A stretch of DNA of 64,000 bases, from positions 5,332,001 through 5,396,000 of the forward strand of contig NZ_CP029482.1 of the NCBI RefSeq assembly GCF_003151075.1, written 5' to 3'. How positions within the stretch are numbered: position 1 is the stretch's first letter; every line of letters starts with the position of its first letter. The position numbers and the translations under genes are program-made. The stretch is from Pseudomonas sp. 31-12. GTDB taxonomy: Bacteria > Pseudomonadota > Gammaproteobacteria > Pseudomonadales > Pseudomonadaceae. Under the pieces are notes generated by a model. It did no database searches. It had not been told where the DNA came from and saw only the letters and a list, made by a program, of their open reading frames with translations. This document shows, piece by piece, positions 8,622-17,961 of this stretch.

Positions 8622-10650
8622 GGCTTTGCTCCTGTTGACGGCACCAGGCGCGCCAGCTGCTTTGCAATTGCAGCACGGCGCCTTGGGCCAGTTTCACGGC
8701 ATCGCTGGGCGGCAACGCGTACAAGGTTTTCAGAAAGTCTTCGCTGGGCTGTTCCAACGCATCGGCGCAGCTGCCTGCAGGACCTTGTTCGAGGACTTTT
8801 TCCAACTGCTCGAGATATCGCCGTTGAGGCGCACTGACTGGCACTTGCGCCACTGCCAGGCTCAAACGCAGATGCAGCAATTCATCGCCGATATCGAGGC
8901 CGAGCAAGCCGTCATCCCAGCGACTGCGCGCCGGTTCCGGCAACTCGGGGTAGTGCCGCGCCAGTTGCAGCAGACGGTCGGCCATGCGTCCACCAAACCA
9001 GCTTTCGGCACCGCGCAGATTGCGTCGGGTCAGCCGCACCAGATCATCGAGGGTCGCCGCCAGCAAGCGCCGGCCATGCCACGCCGGGTTACGCAGGATC
9101 AGCAAGTGGAACGCCAGCACCGCCGCGCCGACACCGACCACCATCGCCTGGGCGCTGTTGAAGAACGTGGCGACGTCGAATTTCATCGCGTTCAGCGGCG
9201 ACACCAGCACGATAAAGTGCAGACAGAACGAAGTGGCCGTGGCGCCGATCTGCGGCTTGGCCATGCCCAGCGCACCGAAAAACAACGGCACGCCCATGCC
9301 CATGCAGAGCAACGCAAAACCGCTCCATTGCGGCAGCAAAATCTGCCCGACGAAAAACGCCGTCGGGATCGCCAGAAAAATACCCCGCATGAAACTCATG
9401 CCGATCTGCGCACCGTTCTCGCGGCTGGCAAACAGGCTGCACACCACACACGTCAGCACCAGGGCGCCCGAGGCGGCGGGCCAGGCAGTCGCCAGCCAGA
9501 AGCACGACACCACCAGAAACGCCAAGGCACTGCGCGCACCGAACACCAACGCCAATGACAGGTCGCGGTGCGGCGTCAGGGTGCGTGGCGGATCGACCGT
9601 TTCGCGCCCCTCCTCCACCGCTTTCAACGCCGCAGTGGCCGCCATCGCGGTATCGAGCAGCAAGGTGAAACGGGCCAGGCAATAACTCTGCGCGGAGCTG
9701 ATGTGTGGATCGTGGGAAGCATCAAGCAACCTCGGCCGCAACGCTTGCAGGGTCGCGGAATCGGCACCGCTGAGGGCGGCCTGAACCTCGGTCATCCAGG
9801 GCTGCAGTTGCTCGGCTTCCTGCGGTTCCAATTGCTTCCACTGGCGGCGCACCGAACGGGCGATGCGCAGCAGCATCAAGAGCTTCTGGCTCAAACCGCT
9901 GATGGCTCGTGCGCGCTGCCGACCGAGGCCACCTTCAAACCAGGCATGTTCGCGCTGGGCATCGACGGCGACAATTCGTCCGAGGATTTCCAGCAAGCCT
10001 TTACGCGCCTGAGCATCGCCGGCCAGGGTGGCACGCGCCGCATTCATCCCGCTGTTCCAGGCTGCTTGAGCCTGATCCGCCAGTTGCCGCTCGACCCGCA
10101 TCGGCCAAATCAAGGCGCTTGCCGCCGTGGCGCAGAGGATGCCCAGACAGATTTCCGTGCAACGCGCGACGGCTTGATCGAACACCGTCAGCGGATGGGT
10201 AATGGCCGGCAACGCGATGATCGCCACCGTGTAACCGGCCAGCACAAAAGAATAGGACCACGCGCTGCGCAACAGCGTCGAACTCGCCGTACACAACCCG
10301 AGCCACAGCGCCAATGCCAGTAGAAACAGCCAGGGTGTCTGGGCGAATACCCCCATGAACACCACCGACATGATCGTTCCGACCAGCGTGCCGAGCAGCC
10401 GCGCCAACCCCTTCTGCACCACCATTCCGGACAACGGTTGAGCGACGATGAACGCGGTCATCAGCGCCCAGGCCGGTTGCTCCAGGCCCCAGCGCAACGC
10501 CAGCCACAGGGCCAGGCCGCCGCCGATCAAGGTCTTGATCGCGAACTGGAGGGCGCGGCGGTCAGGCGCAAACAAGGCCTGCAAAGTGATAGGCACGTAG
10601 AAGACTCTTGAAGGGACGTTTTTAACGATAGCCGGGTTCACTGAAGTCAC
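8608..10650 (-). CDS. FUSC-family efflux pump (AaeB-like)
   Basis: The 680-residue protein has two blocks of five to six membrane helices (about residues 35-190 and 370-520), each followed by a cytoplasmic helical region. This is the fusaric-acid-resistance/AaeB architecture. Members export aromatic acids with an HlyD adaptor and an outer-membrane factor. The frame starts with GTG at 10650, without a clear ribosome-binding site. An internal GTG giving MPITLQALFAPDRRALQF, close to where the family usually begins, is an alternative. No regulator gene adjoins the operon, unlike aaeR in enterics. Confidence 0.85.
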   Translation of the reverse strand: MTSVNPAIVKNVPSRVFYVPITLQALFAPDRRALQFAIKTLIGGGLALWLALRWGLEQPAWALMTAFIVAQPLSGMVVQKGLARLLGTLVGTIMSVVFMGVFAQTPWLFLLALALWLGLCTASSTLLRSAWSYSFVLAGYTVAIIALPAITHPLTVFDQAVARCTEICLGILCATAASALIWPMRVERQLADQAQAAWNSGMNAARATLAGDAQARKGLLEILGRIVAVDAQREHAWFEGGLGRQRARAISGLSQKLLMLLRIARSVRRQWKQLEPQEAEQLQPWMTEVQAALSGADSATLQALRPRLLDASHDPHISSAQSYCLARFTLLLDTAMAATAALKAVEEGRETVDPPRTLTPHRDLSLALVFGARSALAFLVVSCFWLATAWPAASGALVLTCVVCSLFASRENGAQIGMSFMRGIFLAIPTAFFVGQILLPQWSGFALLCMGMGVPLFFGALGMAKPQIGATATSFCLHFIVLVSPLNAMKFDVATFFNSAQAMVVGVGAAVLAFHLLILRNPAWHGRRLLAATLDDLVRLTRRNLRGAESWFGGRMADRLLQLARHYPELPEPARSRWDDGLLGLDIGDELLHLRLSLAVAQVPVSAPQRRYLEQLEKVLEQGPAGSCADALEQPSEDFLKTLYALPPSDAVKLAQGAVLQLQSSWRAWCRQQEQSHGLA

Positions 10651-10709
10651 TTGAAAAACAAATTATTAGCTAGCTATCTATCGCCCGTCCAGTGTTAATT
10701 CCCAGGCAC

Positions 10710-10738
10710 AAAAAAACGCCAGACTGGCTGGCGTTTTT
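10710..10738 (-). terminator. Terminator of the DUF2383 gene
   Basis: On the minus strand AACGCCAGC-cagt-CTGGCGTT is followed by a run of T, directly after the stop codon at 10755. Flanking A and T runs make it usable in both directions. Confidence 0.85.
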
Positions 10739-10754
10739 GACAGGTTACGAACGC

Positions 10755-11222
10755 TTAAGAGCGAGCGCGAGCCTGGTTACGCAGGGCTTTTACCTGGTCG
10801 TGATTTCGTTGCACGCCGTGGTACTGACGCTCAACCAGGTCACGAATGCCCACCAGGTTGTGCTTGTTGATTTTTTCCATGGCTTCTTTGTAAGCCTTCA
10901 GTGCATGGTCTTCGCCGCGTTCGGCTTCGTTCAGCACGGCTTCTTCGTCCTTGCCGGTGAACACTGCTTTCACGTCGACCCAGCGACGGTGCAGATCACC
11001 GCTGACGCTGGTGGACGTTTCCGGATCGCCACCCATCGAACGCACGGCGCTCTGAAGTTCGGCAGCGGCAGTGGCGCAGTCGGCCGAGCGTTGCACGAAC
11101 AGGGTTTTGAGTTCAGGGTGTTTGATGTCTTCAGCGCAAGTCTTGAACCCTTCCTGACCGTCTTTGCTGGTTTCAATCAGGTCGTTGAGTACAGAGATCG
11201 CTTCTTTATTCATGTCGGTCAT
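10755..11222 (-). CDS. PA2169-type four-helix-bundle protein (DUF2383)
   Basis: This 155-residue all-helical protein begins MTDMNKEAISVLNDLIETSKDGQEGF, the usual start of the DUF2383/PA2169 ferritin-like family. The glutamates and histidines needed for metal binding are partly present (EERGEDHALKAYKEA), but metal binding is unproven. Family members in Pseudomonas are linked to stationary phase, anaerobiosis or stress. It is monocistronic, with an AT-rich upstream region of about 200 bases shared with the divergent DUF3820 gene. I saw no certain operator. Confidence 0.82.
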   Translation of the reverse strand: MTDMNKEAISVLNDLIETSKDGQEGFKTCAEDIKHPELKTLFVQRSADCATAAAELQSAVRSMGGDPETSTSVSGDLHRRWVDVKAVFTGKDEEAVLNEAERGEDHALKAYKEAMEKINKHNLVGIRDLVERQYHGVQRNHDQVKALRNQARARS

Positions 11223-11426
11223 TTTTCAATTCCTTGCGGGTTGATGAAAGATGTAATAGCTATTGCACCCTGCATGCCAGCTTTGAATTGATAATTTATT
11301 CCTTATATTTCAAATACTTAGTTTTAAATCAAAAATCTGTATCCGCTTTTTTTGCATGAACTGTCAATTGGCCTGCATGCAGAATGCCTGTATTTTTCCA
11401 GCCTGATGAATCAAGACGACCGATAG

Positions 11427-11663
11427 ATGAACCCTGAAAAGCTCGAACTGTTGATCACCCGCGAAATGCCCTTCGGCAAATACAAGGGTCGGATCATTGC
11501 CGACCTGCCCGGCCAATACTTGAACTGGTTCGCCCGAGAAGGTTTCCCCCATGGCGAACTGGGCGGTTTACTGGCCCTGATGCAGGAGATCGACCATAAC
11601 GGTCTGTCGGACCTGCTCGAACCACTGCGCGCCAAACACGGCAAACCGGCCCCGCGCCACTGA
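11427..11663 (+). CDS. DUF3820 family small protein
   Basis: The 78-residue protein contains the family core MPFGKYKGRIIADLPGQYL and NWFAREGFPHGELG. DUF3820 is listed in Pfam as a putative quorum-sensing-regulated virulence factor family, but no activity is established. There is no signal peptide. It ends 26 bases before the class-V aminotransferase gene and may share its transcript. Confidence 0.75.
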   Translation: MNPEKLELLITREMPFGKYKGRIIADLPGQYLNWFAREGFPHGELGGLLALMQEIDHNGLSDLLEPLRAKHGKPAPRH

Positions 11664-11689
11664 AATCGCAATCAAGAACCGAGTAGCTC

Positions 11690-12871
11690 ATGCCCGATAA
11701 CACCCGTCGCGCCCGTGATGAACACTTCTGGAAGACCTTTGCCGACCGCTACGCAGTCGAACCCGGGCCCATCAACCTGGAAAACGGTTATTTCGGGCGC
11801 ATGTCGCGCACCGTCGTCGAGGAGTATCAGCGCAACATCGAGCTGATCAACCGCAGCAACTCGGTGCATGTGCGCCAGCGTTTTGAACAGGTCGAGAGCC
11901 TTGAGATCCGGGCACAGCTCGCCAGCCTGATCGATGTTCCCGCCGAAGCCGTGGCCCTCACCCGCAACGCTTCGGACGGCCTGCAATCACTGATCCGCAA
12001 CTACAATCGCCTGCAACCGGGCGATCAGGTGCTGATTTGCGACCTGGAGTACGACACGGTGAAAGGCGCAATGCGATGGCTGGCGCGGCATCGCGGCGTG
12101 GAAGTGATCGAAATCGATCACGCGCACCCGGCGAGTTTCGACAGCTTGCTGACCACCTATCGCGACGCGTTCGAGCGTTATCCAAAGCTCAAACTGATGG
12201 CCCTGACCCACGTCACCCATCGCACCGGATTGGTCATGCCGGTGCAGGCCATTGCTGCTGCCGCGAAGGAGCACGGCATCGACGTGATCCTCGATGGCGC
12301 CCACGCCCTCGGCCAGATCGAGTTCAATCTGGATGAGCTGGGCATCTCTTTCGCCGGCTTCAACCTGCACAAATGGATCGGCGCCCCGCTCACGCTGGGC
12401 TTTATCTACATCGCCCCTGAGCGCCTGGCCGACATCGACCCGGACATGGGCGAGATGCATTTCCCGGTCACCGATATTCGCGCCCGCACGCCGTACAGCA
12501 CGCCGAACATCCCGGCACTGCTGACGCTGCCGCTGGTGTTCGAGGAGCATCTGGCCATGGGCGGCGTCGCCGCCAAGAGCACACGGCTCAACTACCTGCG
12601 CAACCGATGGGTCAACGCGGTTCGCGAGTTACCGGGGATCGATGTCATGACTCCCGATGACCCGCGACTGTATTGCGGCATTACCTCGATGCGTTTTACC
12701 CGGCATGCCGATCAACAGGCGATGGTCGAGCGACTGCTCAACGACTACAACCTGTTCACCGTGGTCCGCAGCGGTGCGGCGAGTGGGCCCTGCATTCGGA
12801 TTACACCGGGGCTCACGACCAACGCTGCCGAAATGGATCTGCTGGCTCGGGCGCTGACCGAATTGCGCTGA
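11690..12871 (+). CDS. Class-V aminotransferase (isopenicillin N epimerase-like)
   Basis: This 393-residue PLP-dependent fold-type I enzyme has the cofactor Asp/His region DVILDGAHALGQIEFN near residue 200 and the Schiff-base lysine in FNLHKWIGAPL near residue 228. The N-terminal NLENGYFGRMSRTVVEEYQ is typical of isopenicillin N epimerase-like members. These act on amino acids as desulfurases, epimerases or lyases; substrate unknown. No signal peptide is seen, although some homologues carry a Tat signal. The stop is two bases from that of the convergent dioxygenase gene, with no terminator between them. Confidence 0.82.
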   Translation: MPDNTRRARDEHFWKTFADRYAVEPGPINLENGYFGRMSRTVVEEYQRNIELINRSNSVHVRQRFEQVESLEIRAQLASLIDVPAEAVALTRNASDGLQSLIRNYNRLQPGDQVLICDLEYDTVKGAMRWLARHRGVEVIEIDHAHPASFDSLLTTYRDAFERYPKLKLMALTHVTHRTGLVMPVQAIAAAAKEHGIDVILDGAHALGQIEFNLDELGISFAGFNLHKWIGAPLTLGFIYIAPERLADIDPDMGEMHFPVTDIRARTPYSTPNIPALLTLPLVFEEHLAMGGVAAKSTRLNYLRNRWVNAVRELPGIDVMTPDDPRLYCGITSMRFTRHADQQAMVERLLNDYNLFTVVRSGAASGPCIRITPGLTTNAAEMDLLARALTELR

Positions 12872-12873
12872 CG

Positions 12874-13599
12874 TCAGACCGTGTACTTGTCGAAGTCCTC
12901 GGGTCTGATTTGCGTCGAGGCGGCGAACGTGTCGATTCCGATGGTCGTGTGGCCGAAAAAGCCGTCTTCGTTCGAGTCTCGACCGAGGGTGTGGACCGTT
13001 AATGTCGAGGCCTCGCCGCCCTGATGCAGGTAATGAAAGTCTTCGTTGTTGGTCAGCGGCGAGGCGGATCGACCGCAGTACTCCCGAGTGTTGAGCACCG
13101 AACGAGAGGCGGGTTCGGGAAAGTAGAGCTGGCCGACCCAGGCGACGTGCCGCTCGTCGAGAAAATTGTTGCCGGACGTGATGCGCACAGCGACATGGAT
13201 GTGCAAGGCACGACCGGCATAGAACCCCGGATAGATAGTGGTAAACCGCACCACGCCTTTTTTATCGGTGAATTGCCCGCCACGCAGATAGGTGTCGTCA
13301 TCAGTGCGCGGGACCGAGCCGATGTCACCGACATCAACTTCCTTGTCCGGATTGATCTTGCTCCAGCCCGAATAGGCACCTCGCGCATTGCAATGCCAGA
13401 TATCAACCAAGGCCCCGGTCACGGGCTGACCGGTCATGGCATCGACAATCGCCAGGCGCAGCACCAGGGGAATGCCATCGGCGCTTTCGCTGATGTTGCG
13501 TCGGATCAGTTTCGGATTACGGAAATACGGGCCGGCGATTTGCTCGGGAGACAGCAGGTAAACCGGGGGGGTGGGTGCAACTGAGGTGTAGTCGTCCAT
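12874..13599 (-). CDS. Intradiol ring-cleavage dioxygenase-like protein
   Basis: The 241-residue protein has the non-haem Fe(III) site of intradiol dioxygenases: a Tyr in HCNARGAYSGW, then Tyr and the two His ligands in YPGFYAGRALHIHV. Classical members cleave catechol or protocatechuate. This stand-alone, short form with a variable C-terminus is not next to beta-ketoadipate genes, so the substrate is unknown. The ATG at 13599 (MDDYTSVAP) follows AAGAGAG. The longer in-frame start adds a basic segment without homology features and is rejected. Confidence 0.8.
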   Translation of the reverse strand: MDDYTSVAPTPPVYLLSPEQIAGPYFRNPKLIRRNISESADGIPLVLRLAIVDAMTGQPVTGALVDIWHCNARGAYSGWSKINPDKEVDVGDIGSVPRTDDDTYLRGGQFTDKKGVVRFTTIYPGFYAGRALHIHVAVRITSGNNFLDERHVAWVGQLYFPEPASRSVLNTREYCGRSASPLTNNEDFHYLHQGGEASTLTVHTLGRDSNEDGFFGHTTIGIDTFAASTQIRPEDFDKYTV

Positions 13600-13683
13600 G
13601 ACGTTCTCTCTTCCATAAGATGAACGCAGGTTAGCGCTGGTTGAACGACGAGATGCGGTAACTATGTATCGCATCATTTCCCT

Positions 13684-13745
13684 TGTAGGAGCGAGGCTTG
13701 GTGGCGAGGGGATTTATCCCCTCACCACCAAGGCTGGCTCCCACA
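13684..13745. repeat. REP-like hairpin
   Basis: TGTAGGAGCGAGGCTTGGTGGCGAGGGG is mirrored by CCCCTCACCACCAAGGCTGGCTCCCACA around a four-base loop. Related to the element at 20364. Confidence 0.75.
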
Positions 13746-13756
13746 GATTATTTGGG

Positions 13757-13790
13757 CAAAAAAAAACGGTGCACCGACCAAGCGCACCGT
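13757..13790 (-). terminator. Terminator of the zwf-pgl-eda operon
   Basis: On the minus strand ACGGTGC...GCACCGT precedes nine T. It lies about 40 bases after the eda stop codon. Confidence 0.8.
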
Positions 13791-13831
13791 AAAGCCGTAG
13801 AACACACAACGAAGTGTTTGGTAAAAGCCGA

Positions 13832-14497
13832 TCAGTCCAGCAGCGCCAATGCCTCGGCGGTGCATTCCTGAATCCGGGCCCAGTCGCCGTTCTTGATCCA
13901 CTCCGGATCAAGCATCCAGCTACCGCCCACGCACATCACGTTTTTCAACGCCATGTAGCTCTTGATGTTGGCCGGGCTGACGCCGCCGGTCGGGCAGAAT
14001 TTCACTTCACCGAACGGGCCGCCGAGGGCCTTGATGGCCGCAACGCCACCGCTGACTTCCGCCGGGAACAGCTTGAAGCGACGATACCCCAGGCCATAGC
14101 CTTCCATGATGCCGGACGCGTTGCTGATGCCTGGCAACAGCGGGATCGGGCTGTCGACGCTGGCTTCGAGCAGGTCACGGGTGATGCCGGGGGTGACGAT
14201 GAACTGCGAGCCGGCTGCTTCGGCAGCAGCGAGCATGTTGCGATCCAGCACAGTGCCGGCACCGGTCACCAGTTCCGGACGCTGCTCTCGCAGAATCTGG
14301 ATCGCCCTGAGACCGAACTGCGAACGCAGCGTCACTTCCAGGGCAGTCAGGCCACCAGCGGCCAAAGCGTCGGCCAGTGGCAGGACGTCCTGTTCGCGAG
14401 CGATGGTGATCACCGGCAGGATCCGCGCCTTGGCGCAGAGGCTGTCGATCAGGGCAACTTTGTCCGCCATGGAAACGGTCGGGGATGTCATTGTCAT
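13832..14497 (-). CDS. eda: 2-dehydro-3-deoxy-6-phosphogluconate (KDPG) aldolase
   Basis: This is the final Entner-Doudoroff enzyme, splitting KDPG into pyruvate and glyceraldehyde-3-phosphate. It is a class I aldolase of 221 residues. The catalytic Glu region ALEVTLRS lies near residue 48 and the Schiff-base Lys in RRFKLFPAE near residue 136. The phosphate-binding FCPTGGVSPAN follows. The ATG at 14497 (MTMTSPTVSMADK) has AAGGA nine bases upstream; longer GTG and ATG starts overlap the pgl stop and lack a ribosome-binding site. It is third in the zwf-pgl-eda operon, 17 bases after pgl. Confidence 0.93.
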   Translation of the reverse strand: MTMTSPTVSMADKVALIDSLCAKARILPVITIAREQDVLPLADALAAGGLTALEVTLRSQFGLRAIQILREQRPELVTGAGTVLDRNMLAAAEAAGSQFIVTPGITRDLLEASVDSPIPLLPGISNASGIMEGYGLGYRRFKLFPAEVSGGVAAIKALGGPFGEVKFCPTGGVSPANIKSYMALKNVMCVGGSWMLDPEWIKNGDWARIQECTAEALALLD

Positions 14498-14514
14498 AGC
14501 GGCTGATCCTTGGC

Positions 14515-15228
14515 TCATGGGCACCAGTAAATCTCTAACGTAGGTTGCAGAAACGCGCGAATCGGCATGGCGGCGACATCGTCACCGGCCAATGCGGCAC
14601 TCAGGGTAGTCAGTTTGGACTGACCGGAAATCGATAGAACAGTGGTCTTGGCCGAAGCCAGCAGCGCACGACTCATGGTCAGGCGCTGATGCGGCACGGT
14701 CGGTGCCAGCATCGGGTAGCAACGACGTGTGCCGTCGGCTTTCAAGGCGTCGGCCAGGTTCGGGCTGTTGGGGAACAGCGAAGCGGTGTGACCGTCATCG
14801 CCCATGCCGAGGATCAGTACGTCGATCGGCGGCAACTCGGCGAGCAAACGGTCGGCCTGCTCGGCTGCCAGCTCAAGGTTCGCGGTGGCGCTGTACAGGC
14901 TCAGAAACTGAGCCTTGGCCGCCGGGCCTTGCAGCAGATAACGCTTGAGCAGGCCGGCATTGCTGTCGGCATGCTCGACCGGCACCCAGCGCTCGTCGGC
15001 CAGGGTGACAACGACCTTGGACCAGTCCAGTTTCTGCTTCGCCAGGTTCTGGAAAAACGCCACAGGGCTACGACCACCGGACACCACCAGCGTCGCGCTG
15101 CCGCGAGCGTCGATGGCATCACTCAGATGCTTGGCCACATTCAGTGCCAGACCATCGGCCAGCAGCACCGGGCTCTTGAACTCATGGGCGCTGACGCCCT
15201 GAGGCAGTTGCAAATTAGATATCGCCAT
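14515..15228 (-). CDS. pgl: 6-phosphogluconolactonase
   Basis: This enzyme hydrolyses 6-phosphogluconolactone, the Zwf product, to 6-phosphogluconate. The 237-residue protein shows the family signatures [26 protein letters not shown] and [15 protein letters not shown]. The ATG at 15228 ([11 protein letters not shown]) is chosen because GGAGG sits seven bases upstream. It overlaps the 3' end of zwf by 14 bases, indicating translational coupling. Soluble and cytosolic. Confidence 0.92.
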   Translation of the reverse strand: MAISNLQLPQGVSAHEFKSPVLLADGLALNVAKHLSDAIDARGSATLVVSGGRSPVAFFQNLAKQKLDWSKVVVTLADERWVPVEHADSNAGLLKRYLLQGPAAKAQFLSLYSATANLELAAEQADRLLAELPPIDVLILGMGDDGHTASLFPNSPNLADALKADGTRRCYPMLAPTVPHQRLTMSRALLASAKTTVLSISGQSKLTTLSAALAGDDVAAMPIRAFLQPTLEIYWCP

Positions 15229-16681
15229 ACCACGACCTCCCATCCCGCGTGATCAGAGCAATGGAGCTCATCGGTCCCCAGGACCCGGCCGCGTACGGCT
15301 TGGGCGCATCACCGGATTTTTTCCACCCGGCGATCAACTGGTCACACCACTTCCACGCGGCTTCGATTTCATCTTTACGGACAAACAGGTTCTGGTTGCC
15401 ACGCATCACTTCCAGCAACAACCGCTCGTAAGCATCGGGGATCCGAGCGCTACGCCAGGTGTCGGAAAAATTCAGCTGCAACGGACCGCTGCGCAGCTGC
15501 ATGCCCTTGTCCAGGCCTTGTTCTTTGGTCATCACGCGCAAGGAAATGCCTTCGTCCGGTTGCAGGCGAATAATCAGCTTGTTGCTGATTTGCAGGCGCT
15601 GCTCGGGGGCGAAGATGTAGTGCGACGGTTCCTTGAAGTGGATGACGATCTGCGACAGCTTCTGCGGCATGCGCTTGCCGGTACGCAGGTAAAACGGCAC
15701 GCCGGCCCAGCGCCAGTTGCGGATGTCGGCACGCAGGGCGACGAAGGTTTCGGTGTCGCTCTGGGTGTTGGAATTCGGTTCTTCCAGGTAGCCCGGCACC
15801 GGTTTGCCTTCGCTGTAGCCGGCGATGTACTGGCCGCGCACCACTTGCGTGGTCAGGCCTTCCGGGCTGATCGGCGCCAGGGCCTTGAGCACTTTGACTT
15901 TTTCGTCACGGATGCTGTCGGCGGACAGGTCGGCCGGCGGGTCCATGGCGATCAGGCAGAGCAGTTGCAGCAGGTGATTCTGGATCATGTCCCGCAGCTG
16001 ACCGGCCTTGTCGAAGTAACCCCAGCGGCCTTCGATCCCGACCTTCTCGGCCACGGTGATTTCCACGTGGGAGATGTAATTCTGGTTCCACTGGGTTTCG
16101 AACAGGCTGTTGGCGAAACGCAGGGCGATCAGGTTCTGGACGGTCTCTTTGCCCAGGTAGTGGTCGATGCGGTAGGTGCGGTTCTCCGGGAAGAACTGCG
16201 CCACGGCGTCGTTGACCTTGCGCGAGGATTCCAGGTCCGAACCGATGGGTTTTTCCAACACCACGCGGGTGTTTTCGCTCAGGCCGACCTTCGACAGGTT
16301 CTCGCAGATCGCACCATAAACCGCGGCCGGCGTGGCGAAGTAGGCAATCACACGCTGGGCGCTGCCGGCCATTTCGGCCAGGGCGACGTAATCGTCAGCC
16401 TTGAGAAAGTCGACATGCAGGTAGCTCAAACGGGCCAGGAAGCGTTCGACCACAGCTTCGTCCAGCTCGGCACCTACGTAACGGCGCAGTTCGGAGGCGA
16501 TGAACGCCAGGTGTTCCTGCTCACTGCCCGGCTCACGGGCCAGCGCGATAATGCGCGTATCCTCGTGCAGGAGGCCTGCGCCATCGAGTTGATAAAGGGC
16601 AGGAAACAGCTTGCGCAGGGCCAGATCGCCGAGGGCGCCGAACAAGGCAAAGGTGCACGGTTCAACCGTAATCGAAGGCAT
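15215..16681 (-). CDS. zwf: Glucose-6-phosphate 1-dehydrogenase
   Basis: This 488-residue dehydrogenase oxidises glucose-6-phosphate and reduces NAD(P)+. The coenzyme fold [20 protein letters not shown] lies at residues 8-27. The active-site signature [10 protein letters not shown] lies near residue 170, and [11 protein letters not shown] precedes it. It is the first gene of zwf-pgl-eda, divergent from its repressor hexR. A candidate HexR operator lies in the shared 218-base region, and an AAGAACAA Hfq/Crc motif sits just before the ATG. The start agrees with the family N-terminus. Confidence 0.95.
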   Translation of the reverse strand: MPSITVEPCTFALFGALGDLALRKLFPALYQLDGAGLLHEDTRIIALAREPGSEQEHLAFIASELRRYVGAELDEAVVERFLARLSYLHVDFLKADDYVALAEMAGSAQRVIAYFATPAAVYGAICENLSKVGLSENTRVVLEKPIGSDLESSRKVNDAVAQFFPENRTYRIDHYLGKETVQNLIALRFANSLFETQWNQNYISHVEITVAEKVGIEGRWGYFDKAGQLRDMIQNHLLQLLCLIAMDPPADLSADSIRDEKVKVLKALAPISPEGLTTQVVRGQYIAGYSEGKPVPGYLEEPNSNTQSDTETFVALRADIRNWRWAGVPFYLRTGKRMPQKLSQIVIHFKEPSHYIFAPEQRLQISNKLIIRLQPDEGISLRVMTKEQGLDKGMQLRSGPLQLNFSDTWRSARIPDAYERLLLEVMRGNQNLFVRKDEIEAAWKWCDQLIAGWKKSGDAPKPYAAGSWGPMSSIALITRDGRSWYGDI

Positions 16682-16686
16682 GATGT

Positions 16687-16694
16687 TTGTTCTT
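16687..16694 (-). promoter_or_regulatory. Candidate Hfq/Crc site before zwf
   Basis: AAGAACAA lies five bases before the zwf ATG and fits AANAANAA. Six genes of this sugar cluster carry such a motif at their ribosome-binding site. Confidence 0.5.
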
Positions 16695-16746
16695 TTATCA
16701 AGTTAATCTACAAATACCTTTTTTCAAGGCATCACTCAAGGAAAAA

Positions 16747-16762
16747 TGTAGTAATAACCACA
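16747..16762. promoter_or_regulatory. Candidate HexR operator for zwf and hexR
   Basis: TGTAGT-aata-ACCACA is an imperfect palindrome (one mismatch) in the divergent zwf/hexR promoter region, resembling the TGTARTWWWYTACA form of HexR sites. It is weaker than the edd-gap site and does not fit TTGT-N7/8-ACAA exactly. Confidence 0.45.
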
Positions 16763-16899
16763 ACATTTTCGCAAAATACAGATTCCGAGTGGTGGTCGGT
16801 CGGAGCCATCAGTAGGATAGGCCACCGTTACGGGCCGTATCAAAGGCCCAATTTGCATAGCCGAACGCTTATTTGCGCTGCTGACCTAAGGAACATGAA

Positions 16900-17769
16900 A
16901 TGGACCGCGTGCGAAATTTACTGGAACAGATCCAGAATCGCCTTGAAGACCTGAACAAGGCAGAACGCAAAGTCGCCGAAGTCATCCTGCTCAACCCAGA
17001 GCAGGCCACCCGGTTCAGCATCGCCGCGCTCGCCCAGGCCTCTAAAGTCAGCGAGCCGACGGTCAACCGTTTCTGCCGTTCGTTTGGCGTCAGCGGCTAC
17101 CCGGAACTCAAGCTTCAATTGGCCCAGAGCCTGGCCAGTGGCGCGGCGTATGTCAGCCGTGCGGTCGAGGCCGATGATAATCCGGAGGCCTACACCAAAA
17201 AGATTTTCGGCAGCGCCATCGCCTCTTTGGACAGTGCGTTACAGGCACTTGACCCGAACCTGATCAGCCGCGCCGTCGACCTGTTGATCCAGGCCCGGCA
17301 GATCCACTTCTTCGGCCTCGGCGCCTCGGCCCCGGTGGCGCTCGATGCGCAGCACAAGTTCTTCCGCTTCAACCTGGCCGTCACCGCCCACGCCGACGTG
17401 CTGATGCAGCGCATGATTGCGTCGGTGGCGCACACCGGCGAGCTGTTCGTGATCATTTCCTACACCGGCCGCACCCGAGAACTGGTGGAAGTGGCGCGCA
17501 TCGCCCGGGAAAACGGTGCTTCGGTGCTGGGTCTGACGGCCGAAGGTTCGCCACTGGCCAAGGCCAGTACCTTGAGCCTGAATATTCCGCTGCCGGAAGA
17601 CACCGACATCTATATGCCGATGACGTCGCGGATCATCCAGCTGACCGTGCTGGATGTGCTGGCCACCGGCATGACCCTGCGCCGGGGTGTGGATTTCCAG
17701 CCGCATTTGCGCAAGATCAAAGAGAGCTTGAATGCGAGTCGGTATCCGGTTGGGGATGAGTTCAACTGA
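16900..17769 (+). CDS. hexR: HexR, RpiR-family repressor of glucose catabolism
   Basis: This 289-residue regulator has an N-terminal HTH_6 domain (residues 1-77; [23 protein letters not shown] is the recognition region). A SIS sugar-isomerase domain (about 120-260) contains [15 protein letters not shown] and [12 protein letters not shown], where phosphosugar binds. In Pseudomonas HexR represses zwf, edd and gap and is released by KDPG. Its place next to zwf and the operator between edd and gap fit. The ATG at 16900 follows AAGGAAC. Confidence 0.93.
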   Translation: MDRVRNLLEQIQNRLEDLNKAERKVAEVILLNPEQATRFSIAALAQASKVSEPTVNRFCRSFGVSGYPELKLQLAQSLASGAAYVSRAVEADDNPEAYTKKIFGSAIASLDSALQALDPNLISRAVDLLIQARQIHFFGLGASAPVALDAQHKFFRFNLAVTAHADVLMQRMIASVAHTGELFVIISYTGRTRELVEVARIARENGASVLGLTAEGSPLAKASTLSLNIPLPEDTDIYMPMTSRIIQLTVLDVLATGMTLRRGVDFQPHLRKIKESLNASRYPVGDEFN

Positions 17770-17780
17770 CCCTTCAAAAA

Positions 17781-17944
17781 CCACCCCTCACCCCAGCCCT
17801 CTCCCCAGAGGGGAGAGGGGGAAAGGGAGCAGATCTTCATGCTCTTCAAAACCTGAGTTCAACTCAAAGCTTCAGGTCGACGTAGATTGAACAATCAACG
17901 CGGTCAGTCCTCTCTCCCTCCGGGAGAGGGTTAGGGTGAGGGAG
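17781..17944. repeat. Inverted-repeat element, copy 2
   Basis: CCACCCCTCACCCCAGCCCTCTCC at one end and GGGAGAGGGTTAGGGTGAGGGA at the other bound an element homologous to the reverse complement of 7340-7506. Again it separates convergent genes. Its interior contains GTAGATTGAACAA at 17882-17894, identical to 13 bases of the edd-gap HexR operator. Confidence 0.8.
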
Positions 17945-17961
17945 CAATCGCCCTGACACAC

